NCBI GenBank assembly: GCA_003135495.1
Contig: PLBX01000576.1
Location: 1 to 14,923, forward strand
Origin: Acidobacteriaceae bacterium
GTDB taxonomy: Bacteria; Acidobacteriota; Terriglobia; Terriglobales; Acidobacteriaceae
Length of the DNA: 14,923 nucleotides
Direction: 5' to 3'
Below the pieces are notes generated by a model that was not told the DNA's origin, made no database searches, and was given only the letters and a program-made list of their open reading frames with translations. The position numbers were made by a program, and so were the translations under genes. Shown piece after piece: positions 7,966-14,246 of this stretch (its first letter is position 1; each line of letters opens with the position of its first letter).

Positions 7966-8166
7966 TCAGGAAGCTCGGCGCTTCTCTTGCCACGAATCGT
8001 TCCCCTCATCTGGCTTGGGGTTCGGGTCGTCAATATTGTACGGCGGATTCTTGACTGGGTCCGGCTGGGTCGGCAAATGCTCGCCCCTATCGTAAGGCGG
8101 TTCTTTGGGAGGTTGATTGGGCGGATAGGTAGGCGGATCGACGTTGGGTTCAATCGAGTTTGACAT
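7966..8166 (-). CDS. Proline-rich small hypothetical protein
   Basis: A 66-residue protein starting MSNSIEPNVDPPTYPP. Nearly a third of the residues are proline, arranged as repeated PP pairs with acidic and polar residues between (PPTYPP, PPKEPPYD, NPPYNIDD), followed by a charged C-terminus. The start at 8166 is set by AAGGAG at 8171-8176, four bases before the ATG; an in-frame upstream start at 8190 would place the Shine-Dalgarno inside the gene. It has no signal peptide, no membrane helix and no recognised domain, and is probably disordered. The upstream neighbour ends 93 bases away. Function unknown; it could be a scaffold or interaction peptide, but nothing in the sequence decides this. 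Confidence 0.65.
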   Translation of the reverse strand: MSNSIEPNVDPPTYPPNQPPKEPPYDRGEHLPTQPDPVKNPPYNIDDPNPKPDEGNDSWQEKRRAS

Positions 8167-8170
8167 ATCG

Positions 8171-8176
8171 CTCCTT
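8171..8176 (-). promoter_or_regulatory. Shine-Dalgarno fixing the start of the proline-rich gene
   Basis: AAGGAG on the minus strand, four bases before the ATG at 8166. It favours this start over the in-frame ATG at 8190. Confidence 0.7.
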
Positions 8177-8231
8177 AGATTTCGTCTCATAATTCGTCAC
8201 ATTTAGTTGCGCATGGACATGCCGAGGTGGC

Positions 8232-8251
8232 CCGCAAATTTCCCTTTGCGG
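8232..8251 (-). terminator. Possible weak terminator after the AI-2E tail gene
   Basis: CCGCAAA (8232-8238) and TTTGCGG (8245-8251) form a 7-bp stem with a 6-base loop, eight bases past the stop of the minus-strand gene ending at 8260. There is no U tract after it on the minus strand, so termination is doubtful. Confidence 0.35.
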
Positions 8252-8259
8252 CATTACGA

Positions 8260-9225
8260 TTACGAGGCTGATCTTTGCGCCCGAATGCGTTCGCTTGACC
8301 TCTCCGGGCGATTTTCATTCGCGATCAGGTTAATAGTCTCCTGAAGACTAGTTGCAACCATATCTGCGCAATCACGTCCGAGTCGATCCTGTGCTTTCGC
8401 CAGCCCGCCCTCAAAGTTCCACAGAGCCAGCAGCATCTTCAGTTGCGGATCCCGCCCGCGTAGGCGTTTGCAGACCGATCGGGCGCGCCCCACGGCAAAA
8501 GGGGGCAAGGCGGAGACAATCACGTAGTCCGCATGGTGAGAGGTAATGTCGTCATAATCATTCCCTCGGGAAAAAATCGGTAGCACCCGAACATCGCATT
8601 CCAAACGTTTGAGCAATTGCTCCAGCATGAGAGCGACAAGCTCATCCGCTTCGTCGCGGGCAGGGATGCAAAGAATGTGCAGCCCGGCCAAGCCAGTGTA
8701 GTCCTGCTCACTCTCGTCCTCCTTCTCGGGCGATAGCGGTTCATTGGGAATGGGCTCGGAGCTAAAGAGCCTGGGATTGCCATTCTTCGATTGGCCTTCC
8801 TTAAGTTGATCTTTATTGCCAGCCTCAGCAGGTTTCGTCTGCAGCAGGGTGGGCACTTCCACTTTCGGCAACTCCAGCTTTGCGAAGTCGAGCTTCGGCA
8901 GTCCGAGCGCGGACAGTTCCCCAGCTTTCGGCGCGTCCAGTGGCCGCTCTCCGAGATCTTCTATCAGCTCACGCGTAGTTTGAGCGACAAAGGCTGCCGT
9001 ACTTTGATCCAGCGTATTCGAATGACGGTCTTGCTCGGCCATGGCAAGGGCCGGAATCAGTACGGTGTCGTAAAAACTGCCGATTGGCTTTTCTTTCAGA
9101 TAATTCTCAGCGATAGCCGTTGGCTCATCTTGATCGAAAGCCAGGAGGCGTTGGTAAAAAGTAGCCTCGGCCGGCAATACTGGTTCGTCGCCCAGAAGGA
9201 CCTCGAGGAAGGTTAATTCCGGCAC
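8260..9225 (-). CDS. Soluble C-terminal part of an AI-2E-type transporter, split off by an in-frame TAG
   Basis: The 321-residue frame begins with GTG directly after the TAG that ends the transporter, in the same reading frame. Residues 1-115 are helical (start VPELTFLEVLLGDEPVLP). A linker at about 118-185 has Leu-Pro-Lys repeats (GLPKLDF, ELPKVEVP) and charged residues. Residues 187-310 form an alpha/beta domain (LHILCIPARDEADELVALML, DYVIVSALPP) resembling a B12-binding-like Rossmann fold, without the cobalamin-ligand His motif. From memory, acidobacterial AI-2E proteins often carry this same tail continuously, with a motif such as GR-x-VPQLEFL at the junction, so this piece was probably once part of one protein of about 704 residues. 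It could be made by reinitiation at GTG, helped by GGGAAG upstream, or be a decaying fragment. No separate promoter is apparent. Confidence 0.7.
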   Translation of the reverse strand: MPELTFLEVLLGDEPVLPAEATFYQRLLAFDQDEPTAIAENYLKEKPIGSFYDTVLIPALAMAEQDRHSNTLDQSTAAFVAQTTRELIEDLGERPLDAPKAGELSALGLPKLDFAKLELPKVEVPTLLQTKPAEAGNKDQLKEGQSKNGNPRLFSSEPIPNEPLSPEKEDESEQDYTGLAGLHILCIPARDEADELVALMLEQLLKRLECDVRVLPIFSRGNDYDDITSHHADYVIVSALPPFAVGRARSVCKRLRGRDPQLKMLLALWNFEGGLAKAQDRLGRDCADMVATSLQETINLIANENRPERSSERIRAQRSAS

Positions 9226-10374
9226 CTATCTTCCCATCAGAATCAGGCAAACCGTGAGCGGGGTGGACAAGATTAAACCGATGGGGCCCCACAAAACCGT
9301 CCAGAAGACTGCCGCTACCAGAATGGCAAGCGATGAGATTCCGGTGTGCGCTCCATACAACCAAGGCTCGATCACGTTCGAAATAATGAGCTCTAAAATA
9401 ATGAAAAGTCCGAAGACAAAAATGGCCTGGCGCCAACCGGGGAATATAGCGAACGCCATTAGAGTGGGAACTGCCGCCGCTATTCCCGTACCGATATACG
9501 GAATGAAGCGCAACAGACACGCCAGAACACCCCATAACAATGGGTGCGGGATACCGATCACATAGGTTCCGAGGGCAAACACCAATCCGTAAGCCGCATT
9601 CACTAGAAATTGCAGGAATAGATAACGGCTCAGGCGTGTGGAAGCGTCGTCCAAAGCCTGAGTAACAACAGTGAGTTGGCCCGCGAGACGGATCAAACGG
9701 TTACGCAAATCTTCGCGTTTCATCAATATAAAGGCGGTAAAAACAATAACGATCGCCGTAGTTTCAAAAACACCAGTCAGCGGCCCCACCACCGCACGGA
9801 GATATTGCGGTGCATTCGTTGGCGGTTGCGCTATCTGGACCGGAATTGGCGTACTGCCCGAGCGCTTCGCCGCCTTCTTGTCGTTAGCCGACTCCGAAGC
9901 GGCCGTCAATTCATTACTTATGTCGGCGACGGTCTTGGTCGCATTTGTAAGACGATTTCCGTGGTGGGCTCGCAGCGACTGTATTTTGGTATGGATGTTC
10001 GATTGATAATCGGGAAACTGGTCGATGATATTCATCAACTGAACAGTAACCGCCCATCCACCAAGACCTGCCAAGACAAAAGAAAGCACCAGGACGGACA
10101 GCACCGCCGGCACTCTGCCAAAGCGGACCTTCTCTAACGCGATCACAACCGGCGTCAGCAAGAAAGCTAGAACTATAGCGAGCGCCAAGGGAATGAGGAC
10201 TTGCCGGCCAAAATATAAGCCGGCAATCACCACTACGACGGCAATAAGGGTTAGTAATTTTGCGGAAGCGGGAGCACTGTTGGGACGGATAAGATTGGGA
10301 CGGATCACGTCAGCCTGCTGTCGTGCGCCACCCGGCTTTATGTTCTCACTCGCCTGGGTTCCGAGATCTTCCAT
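9226..10374 (-). CDS. AI-2E family transporter (PerM/TqsA-like), membrane part
   Basis: The 382-residue product has an N-terminal hydrophilic stretch of about 38 residues, then the AI-2E transporter fold. It starts with three hydrophobic segments at about 40-110 (LTLIAVVVVIAGLYFGRQVL, LALAIVLAFLLTPVVIALEKV, VPAVLSVLVLSFVLAGLGGW). A soluble loop rich in Ser/Ala/Lys follows (about 130-195), then five further hydrophobic segments. The C-terminal signature contains GIPHPLLWGVLACLLRFIPY, IEPWLYG and GPIGLILSTPLTVCL. Family members include exporters of autoinducer-2 and Na+/H+ antiporters, so the substrate is open. The gene stops at TAG (9226-9228) in frame with the next ORF. Its ATG lies within the end of the 73-residue ORF upstream, with no strong Shine-Dalgarno, suggesting coupling. 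Confidence 0.88.
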   Translation of the reverse strand: MEDLGTQASENIKPGGARQQADVIRPNLIRPNSAPASAKLLTLIAVVVVIAGLYFGRQVLIPLALAIVLAFLLTPVVIALEKVRFGRVPAVLSVLVLSFVLAGLGGWAVTVQLMNIIDQFPDYQSNIHTKIQSLRAHHGNRLTNATKTVADISNELTAASESANDKKAAKRSGSTPIPVQIAQPPTNAPQYLRAVVGPLTGVFETTAIVIVFTAFILMKREDLRNRLIRLAGQLTVVTQALDDASTRLSRYLFLQFLVNAAYGLVFALGTYVIGIPHPLLWGVLACLLRFIPYIGTGIAAAVPTLMAFAIFPGWRQAIFVFGLFIILELIISNVIEPWLYGAHTGISSLAILVAAVFWTVLWGPIGLILSTPLTVCLILMGR

Positions 10375-10559
10375 AGCATGGTTAACGCCTTGGCAGCATC
10401 GGCCAGTGCGCGCTTTTGCAGATCCAGCGCACTAATGTGAAGCGGAAGCGAACGCGGGCTGACCTCTTTGTCACAAAGCACAGCCAGAGATTGATCAAAA
10501 ATGCCCTGCAACTGTTCCGCTGAGTTAACGTCGCTGCTAACCACAACTTTATTCATCAT
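10338..10559 (-). CDS. Small hypothetical protein overlapping the AI-2E transporter start
   Basis: The 73-residue frame starts with two successive ATGs (10559, 10556). AGAGG at 10570-10574 lies ten bases before the first. The sequence is predicted helical and soluble (EQLQGIFDQSLAVL, SALDLQKRALADAAKALTML) and ends with a basic tail. Its last 37 bases overlap the start of the transporter gene in another frame, the typical geometry of translational coupling. No domain is recognised. It is probably real because of the Shine-Dalgarno and the overlap, but a chance ORF cannot be excluded. Confidence 0.5.
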   Translation of the reverse strand: MMNKVVVSSDVNSAEQLQGIFDQSLAVLCDKEVSPRSLPLHISALDLQKRALADAAKALTMLWKISEPRRVRT

Positions 10560-10774
10560 AATAAATACGCCTCTGGAGTAGGTGTAAGCTGCCTTGTTAC
10601 AGACGCATATTGGCAGGGCAGAGATAGCCTCGCAATACAGTCAATCCTTGAACGAAGCCACTCGTGAGGTCTTAGTCGAACCGGGAAATTGCATGAGTAA
10701 GCAGGCTTCGGTCGGAGAACCAAATGTTGGGAATAGTTCTTATAGGAGGGCGGAAGTAAAAGAGTCGATGCAAA

Positions 10775-10809
10775 ATAAGAAGGCGACTTGAATCAAGTCG
10801 CCTTCTTAT
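10775..10809 (-). terminator. Perfect 17-bp hairpin terminator for the DUF892 gene
   Basis: ATAAGAAGGCGACTTGA (10775-10791) and TCAAGTCGCCTTCTTAT (10793-10809) are perfectly complementary, so the real loop will form from the central bases. Read on the minus strand, the hairpin is followed by TTATTTT. It lies 20 bases beyond the stop of the DUF892 gene at 10830 and insulates the AI-2E unit from it. Confidence 0.88.
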
Positions 10810-10829
10810 CACCGCAGGTAGTTTGTGCT

Positions 10830-11378
10830 TTATGCTGCTGACTTCCGCTGTCCCGCGCTCTTGCTTGATCGCTTCTCGGATTGCCCGGATTCTTCTGGGA
10901 GCTCCAGGTTCAACTGTTCCGCGATTCCGTTCAGCAACTCATCCGCCTTCTTTTCTTCCTGGAGTGTTTGCTCCAACAATGATGCGGCATTTTCGTCGCC
11001 TAGTCTGGTGGCGTAAGCATGCACGCAACCGTAGCCGGCGATTTCATAATGTTCCACGCGCTGAGCTGCCGCGATAATGGCGGCGTCCTTGATCCCGTCT
11101 GCCATATCTTCTTCTATAGTTTCGCTGCCTTCTTTCACCAGGCCTTCCATGGCCTTGCACTTTTTCCCAGACACCTTTTCGCCCATCTGTTCGAATATGG
11201 TCTCGATGCGCTGAGCGTGTTGCTTGGTTTGCCCCAGATGGCCCTCAAAAGCGACCCGCAATTCTTCCGAGGAAGACGCTTTCGCCATCTTGGGCAGAGC
11301 TTTAATTAGTTGTTGTTCGGCGTTGTACAAGTCACGCAATTGGTCGACATACAGGTCGCGTAAAGATTCGATCTTCAT
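10830..11378 (-). CDS. DUF892 ferritin-like protein (YciE/YciF type)
   Basis: The 182-residue four-helix protein belongs to the YciE/YciF family (DUF892), stress-induced ferritin-like proteins that bind a di-metal centre. Candidate ligands are visible in order: E21 in LYNAEQQL, H54 and E59 in QTKQHAQRIETIF, E109/H110/E112 in VEHYEIAGYG, and E141/E142 in LQEEKKADELL. The C-terminus after about 158 is a basic, Ser-rich tail. The ATG at 11378 is preceded by GGAGG (11385-11389) six bases away; an upstream in-frame start at 11432 would add 18 residues that the family lacks and has no ribosome site. It is monocistronic, ending in a strong terminator, and is divergent from the sigma factor gene across a 566-base gap. 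Its physiological role (iron, peroxide or general stress) is inferred from the family. Confidence 0.92.
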   Translation of the reverse strand: MKIESLRDLYVDQLRDLYNAEQQLIKALPKMAKASSSEELRVAFEGHLGQTKQHAQRIETIFEQMGEKVSGKKCKAMEGLVKEGSETIEEDMADGIKDAAIIAAAQRVEHYEIAGYGCVHAYATRLGDENAASLLEQTLQEEKKADELLNGIAEQLNLELPEESGQSEKRSSKSAGQRKSAA

Positions 11379-11944
11379 TTTCAGCCTCCGGGGGATTTTG
11401 TTGGTTAATAAATAAATCGCTATCTGTCTCAATAACTAAATAATTGTTAGGTCTGCTTCGCGCTCTTTTCCCTGAGAAGGCGAGGAGCAGGAGCCAGATT
11501 TAACCAACCCCTGCTCGATAGGTGGGTACTAGTTGCGGAAGCAAATTGCATGAATCGGAGAATAAGGTGGTCTTCCCTCAGGTCAAATCCATCTGAATGT
11601 GTACTTCCCTTGCTGAATTCCTGTAGTCACAGATCTGCCGACCCTCAGCTTAATTTGCCGTCGTCCAAAAGCCGAGCAATGGGCTTTCACTCACCACAAT
11701 TGATCGCAGTCACTCCACGCAACTCACACACCTGCCTGGATTTGTACGGTAAGGAACCAAATTTAAAGGCTAGTATTCCCTTATTAAGTGGTACAGCAAT
11801 ATACGAGTACCCCTAGGGGACTGACTGGATAGACCGCCACCTTCCTTGCTTCTACCCTCCCGACTGTGATTGCAAGGAAATGCATCGTCGGCTTTGCGGC
11901 TGGCACGAATTTGCTTTTGGATAGCGTGTTTAAAGGAGAACCCA
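11379..11944. other. Long divergent intergenic region between DUF892 and the sigma factor gene
   Basis: I see no convincing gene in this 566-base region. It should hold the promoters of both divergent genes. Visible structure: an AT-rich stretch at 11400-11450 upstream of the DUF892 gene, an inverted repeat GAGCAGG (11485-11491)/CCTGCTC (11510-11516), and a perfect palindrome CCCCTAGGGG at 11810-11819, about 125 bases before the sigma factor start. A GGAACC at 11753-11758 resembles an ECF -35 element, but no matching -10 is clear. Confidence 0.55.
11932..11938 (+). promoter_or_regulatory. Shine-Dalgarno fixing the sigma factor start
   Basis: AAAGGAG lies six bases before GTG at 11945. It selects this start over an in-frame ATG at 11870 that would add 25 residues without a ribosome site. 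Confidence 0.8.
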
Positions 11945-12679
11945 GTGAACGACTCTAACTCCATCCCTAGCAACCGGACTTTGGATGCGGAACTGATCGG
12001 ACGGGCGCAACGAGGCGACCCGGAAGCATTCGCGACCTTGTTCCATGCCCACAAGATGCGCATCTATTTACTTTGTTTCCGGATGACCAACAATGCGGCC
12101 GAGGCTGAAGACCTGGCGCAGGATGCCTTCTTGCAGGTGTTCCGCAAATTGTCGACCTTCCGCGGCGACTCCGCGCTCTCGACTTGGCTTTATCGTATAG
12201 CCGTGAACACTGTTCTAATGCATTTCCGACGGAAAACTCCTTGCCGGATATCGTTGGACGAGCCAGTTCGCGGCCATGACGACAAGCCAGTCCGCCGGGA
12301 GTACGGAACCAGGGACGGCCGTTTGGATAGCACAGTGACCCGCATAGCACTAACTCGCGCTATTAGTGAGCTTCCGGAGGGCTACCGCGCTATTTTCCTG
12401 CTCCACGAGGTGGAGGGATACCAGCATCGGGAGATCGCGAAACTGCTGGGCTGTTCCGTTGGGAACTCGAAGTCCCAGCTTCATAAGGCGAAACTGAGAA
12501 TTCGTGGCTTTCTGAGCCAATTCCCGGGATATCAACCATACAACGAAGTTGAACAATCACGGCCCCCGGTAAGGGCGGCGCGCAGACGCTCCCGAGCGGA
12601 ACGTGAAGAAAAGTGGCAGTTACCGTTGGTGGCAAACCAAGAATTGCGATCTTTAAGCGAATTCCCGAGCGCCGCATAG
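11945..12679 (+). CDS. ECF-type RNA polymerase sigma factor
   Basis: A 244-residue sigma factor with the two ECF domains. Sigma region 2 spans about 15-95, with the DLAQDAFLQVFRKLSTFRG core motif and TWLYRIAVN. Sigma region 4 spans about 135-190, with ISELPEGYRAIFLLHEVEGY and a helix-turn-helix HREIAKLLGCSVGNSKSQLH. The RpoE-like spacing and length of this part are ordinary. The last 50 residues form an unusual Arg/Glu-rich extension beyond region 4. The GTG start is set by AAAGGAG. It directs core polymerase to alternative promoters, most likely for envelope or general stress genes given the neighbours. No zinc-binding anti-sigma gene follows: the next gene encodes a SYLF protein, so control may be by transcription or by a distant partner. 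Confidence 0.92.
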   Translation: MNDSNSIPSNRTLDAELIGRAQRGDPEAFATLFHAHKMRIYLLCFRMTNNAAEAEDLAQDAFLQVFRKLSTFRGDSALSTWLYRIAVNTVLMHFRRKTPCRISLDEPVRGHDDKPVRREYGTRDGRLDSTVTRIALTRAISELPEGYRAIFLLHEVEGYQHREIAKLLGCSVGNSKSQLHKAKLRIRGFLSQFPGYQPYNEVEQSRPPVRAARRRSRAEREEKWQLPLVANQELRSLSEFPSAA

Positions 12680-12835
12680 ATTTCGCTCCGCCATGTGCGA
12701 ACTTTGGATTGGTACTGTTCACGCCCGTGGAAACTAGGGTGTGGACGGGATGGTTGGAATGTCGGTTAGACGACTAAAGTTAGGTAGAAAGAGAAAAATA
12801 TTCCCGGTGCTCGGCTGGGCACAGAAGAGGTTCAC

Positions 12836-13567
12836 ATGAAGTTTAGAACTCCCCCAATAATGAAATATCTATTGGCCCTGACTATGATGGCTCTGCTGTG
12901 CGCCAGTTTGACTTGGGCTAAAGACAAAGATAAAGACGACTCCGATATCGACAAGCGTATCGACCAATCCGCCAAAGTCTTATCGGAAATCATGGGAACA
13001 CCCGACAAAGCGATTCCAGACAAGATTATGAGCGAGGCGAAATGCATCGCGGTTGTACCTTCGATGGTAAAGATCGCCGTTGGGATTGGTGGCAATCACG
13101 GCAAAGGTGTAGCGACTTGCCGCACTGAACATGGCTGGAGCGGTCCAGCGCCGATCACTATCACAGGCGGCAGTTGGGGACTTCAACTGGGTGGCCAGGC
13201 AGTTGATCTGGTTTTGGTCGTTATGAACCATGATGGTATGGAACACCTGCTATCGAGCCATGTAAAACTCGGTGGAGAAGCGTCGGCCGCGGCGGGTCCG
13301 GTGGGCCGCAATGCCGCTGCTGACACAGATATCAAGATGCGGGCAGAAGTTTTGACCTATTCGCGCGCTCGTGGCTTGTTCGCAGGAATTGACTTGTCGG
13401 GAAGCGCGATTTCACAGGACAAAGATGAAACCCGGCTGCTCTACGGCAAAATGGTTCCGTTTGCTGACATACTACAAGGCAAAGTCCCGGCACCCCGCAG
13501 TGCCGAGCCCTTTCTCTCCGTAGTCCGCAAGTACTCCATGCAGGCTAAAGATCAGGCTTCACGATAG
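12836..13567 (+). CDS. Secreted SYLF (Ysc84/DUF500) lipid-binding domain protein
   Basis: The 243-residue product has an N-terminal signal peptide (core YLLALTMMALLCASL, likely cleavage after A28), followed by a very charged segment (KDKDKDDSDIDKR). The SYLF domain spans about 40-235: KCIAVVPSMVKIAVGIGG, GVATCRTEHGWSGPAPITITGGSWGLQLGGQAVDLVLVVMN, GPVGRNAAAD and SRARGLFAGIDLSG are all typical. SYLF domains bind phosphoinositides in eukaryotes; bacterial versions are periplasmic and of unknown role, probably acting at membranes. AGAGG precedes the ATG at 12836. An ATG at 12860 would also keep the signal peptide but has no ribosome site. The gene lies 156 bases after the sigma factor, so it could be a target of that sigma (inference). 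It is followed by a strong terminator. Confidence 0.93.
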   Translation: MKFRTPPIMKYLLALTMMALLCASLTWAKDKDKDDSDIDKRIDQSAKVLSEIMGTPDKAIPDKIMSEAKCIAVVPSMVKIAVGIGGNHGKGVATCRTEHGWSGPAPITITGGSWGLQLGGQAVDLVLVVMNHDGMEHLLSSHVKLGGEASAAAGPVGRNAAADTDIKMRAEVLTYSRARGLFAGIDLSGSAISQDKDETRLLYGKMVPFADILQGKVPAPRSAEPFLSVVRKYSMQAKDQASR

Positions 13568-13601
13568 TTATACGAGACCAGGCTTCACGACAGTTGTATG
13601 A
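13553..13601 (+). repeat. Imperfect tandem duplication at the 3' end of the SYLF gene
   Basis: CAGGCTTCACGATAGTTATACGA-like units (23 bases, three differences) occur at 13553-13575 and 13579-13601, a 26-base period. The first copy contains the last codons and the TAG of the SYLF gene and the second follows it. It looks like a local duplication of the stop region just before the terminator. Confidence 0.75.
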
Positions 13602-13608
13602 ATAGATG

Positions 13609-13637
13609 AAAACGGCCGAGTTCGCTCGGCCGTTTTT
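13609..13637 (+). terminator. Rho-independent terminator of the SYLF gene
   Basis: AAACGGCCGAG and CTCGGCCGTTT pair perfectly around a TTCG tetraloop and are followed by a T run. It lies 41 bases after the SYLF stop codon. Confidence 0.92.
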
Positions 13638-13807
13638 GTTTTGCCATTTTTAGGCGGGAACGTCTCTTTGGGTGATAACGGACCTGATACATAACGAAAG
13701 CCGCCACCTTACGGGTTTAACTGGATTTAGAGATGTATTAGCCGTCTGTAAGTTGAGATTGCGGGGGAACGTGCCCGTATCAACCGCTAAGAGTGAGGGA
13801 CAAACCT

Positions 13808-13960
13808 ATGTATACCATCCTGCTAATCGTTCTAGTGTTGTTATTGGTCGGAGCGCTGCCCACGTGGCCTTACAGCACCGGTTGGGGATATTATCCAAGC
13901 GGTGGATTGGGTCTAGTCTTGATTATTGTGCTGGTGCTTGTTTTAATGGGCCGGGTTTAA
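13808..13960 (+). CDS. DUF3309 small membrane protein (50 aa)
   Basis: The 50-residue protein has two hydrophobic segments (MYTILLIVLVLLLVGALP and LGLVLIIVLVLVLMGRV) joined by a short aromatic loop with TWPYSTGWGYYPSGG. This is the DUF3309 layout: short hydrophobic peptides with the conserved LPTWP and WGYxPSGGLG motifs, common in Proteobacteria and Acidobacteriota and of unknown function. GAGGG lies about ten bases upstream of the ATG. A longer frame at 13672-14046 overlaps it in a different phase and is rejected. It is located downstream of the SYLF gene terminator, so it should have its own promoter. Membrane location is certain from composition. Confidence 0.88.
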   Translation: MYTILLIVLVLLLVGALPTWPYSTGWGYYPSGGLGLVLIIVLVLVLMGRV

Positions 13961-13972
13961 GGCCAATTTCGG

Positions 13973-14026
13973 GGGACCCGGTACCGCCTGCCGGCTATTC
14001 AGTAGGATATGGGCCGTACGGGTCCC
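13973..14026 (+). repeat. Inverted repeat downstream of the DUF3309 gene
   Basis: GGGACCCG (13973-13980) pairs with CGGGTCCC (14019-14026), and the stem can extend by TAC with one bulged G. The 38-base loop is long and no strong T run follows (TTGCTGG). It may be a weak terminator or a structured RNA element; the rest of the stretch to 14246 shows nothing I can name. Confidence 0.45.
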
Positions 14027-14246
14027 TTGCTGGTGTCTTTGGCTGAACCGGCCGCCGAACCATTCCTCCCATCTTGCAGAAAAATCAATGTTTGCACTGT
14101 AGGCCCCACATACCGTAATTCTCTTACAGAGTACAGCCTTTCCCCGATTCGCCATCCCACAATGGGAAACTACACTACGCAAGGATCGGCTCTGGACTGC
14201 CATTGGCACAGGTGCCCAAGCCTGATTTGGGGAGCGGAATAGGATA

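Noticed and set aside
9226..9228. TAG read as a sense codon (recoding) at the AI-2E junction
   Set aside because: TAG is the ordinary stop of at least five other genes in this window, and no suppressor tRNA or recoding element is visible; readthrough is left as a minor possibility only.
10594..10791. 65-residue plus-strand frame
   Set aside because: It has no ribosome site, ends inside the DUF892 terminator stem and has no protein-like pattern.
11550..11816. 88-residue plus-strand frame in the divergent gap
   Set aside because: No ribosome site and irregular composition; probably chance.
13655..13775. Repeated GGGAACGT before the DUF3309 gene as ECF promoter -35 elements
   Set aside because: Two occurrences are suggestive, but I could not pair them with a consistent -10 element at the right spacing or find the same pair before the neighbouring genes.
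13672..14046. 124-residue plus-strand frame
   Set aside because: It overlaps the clear DUF3309 gene in another phase and shows no domain or ribosome site.
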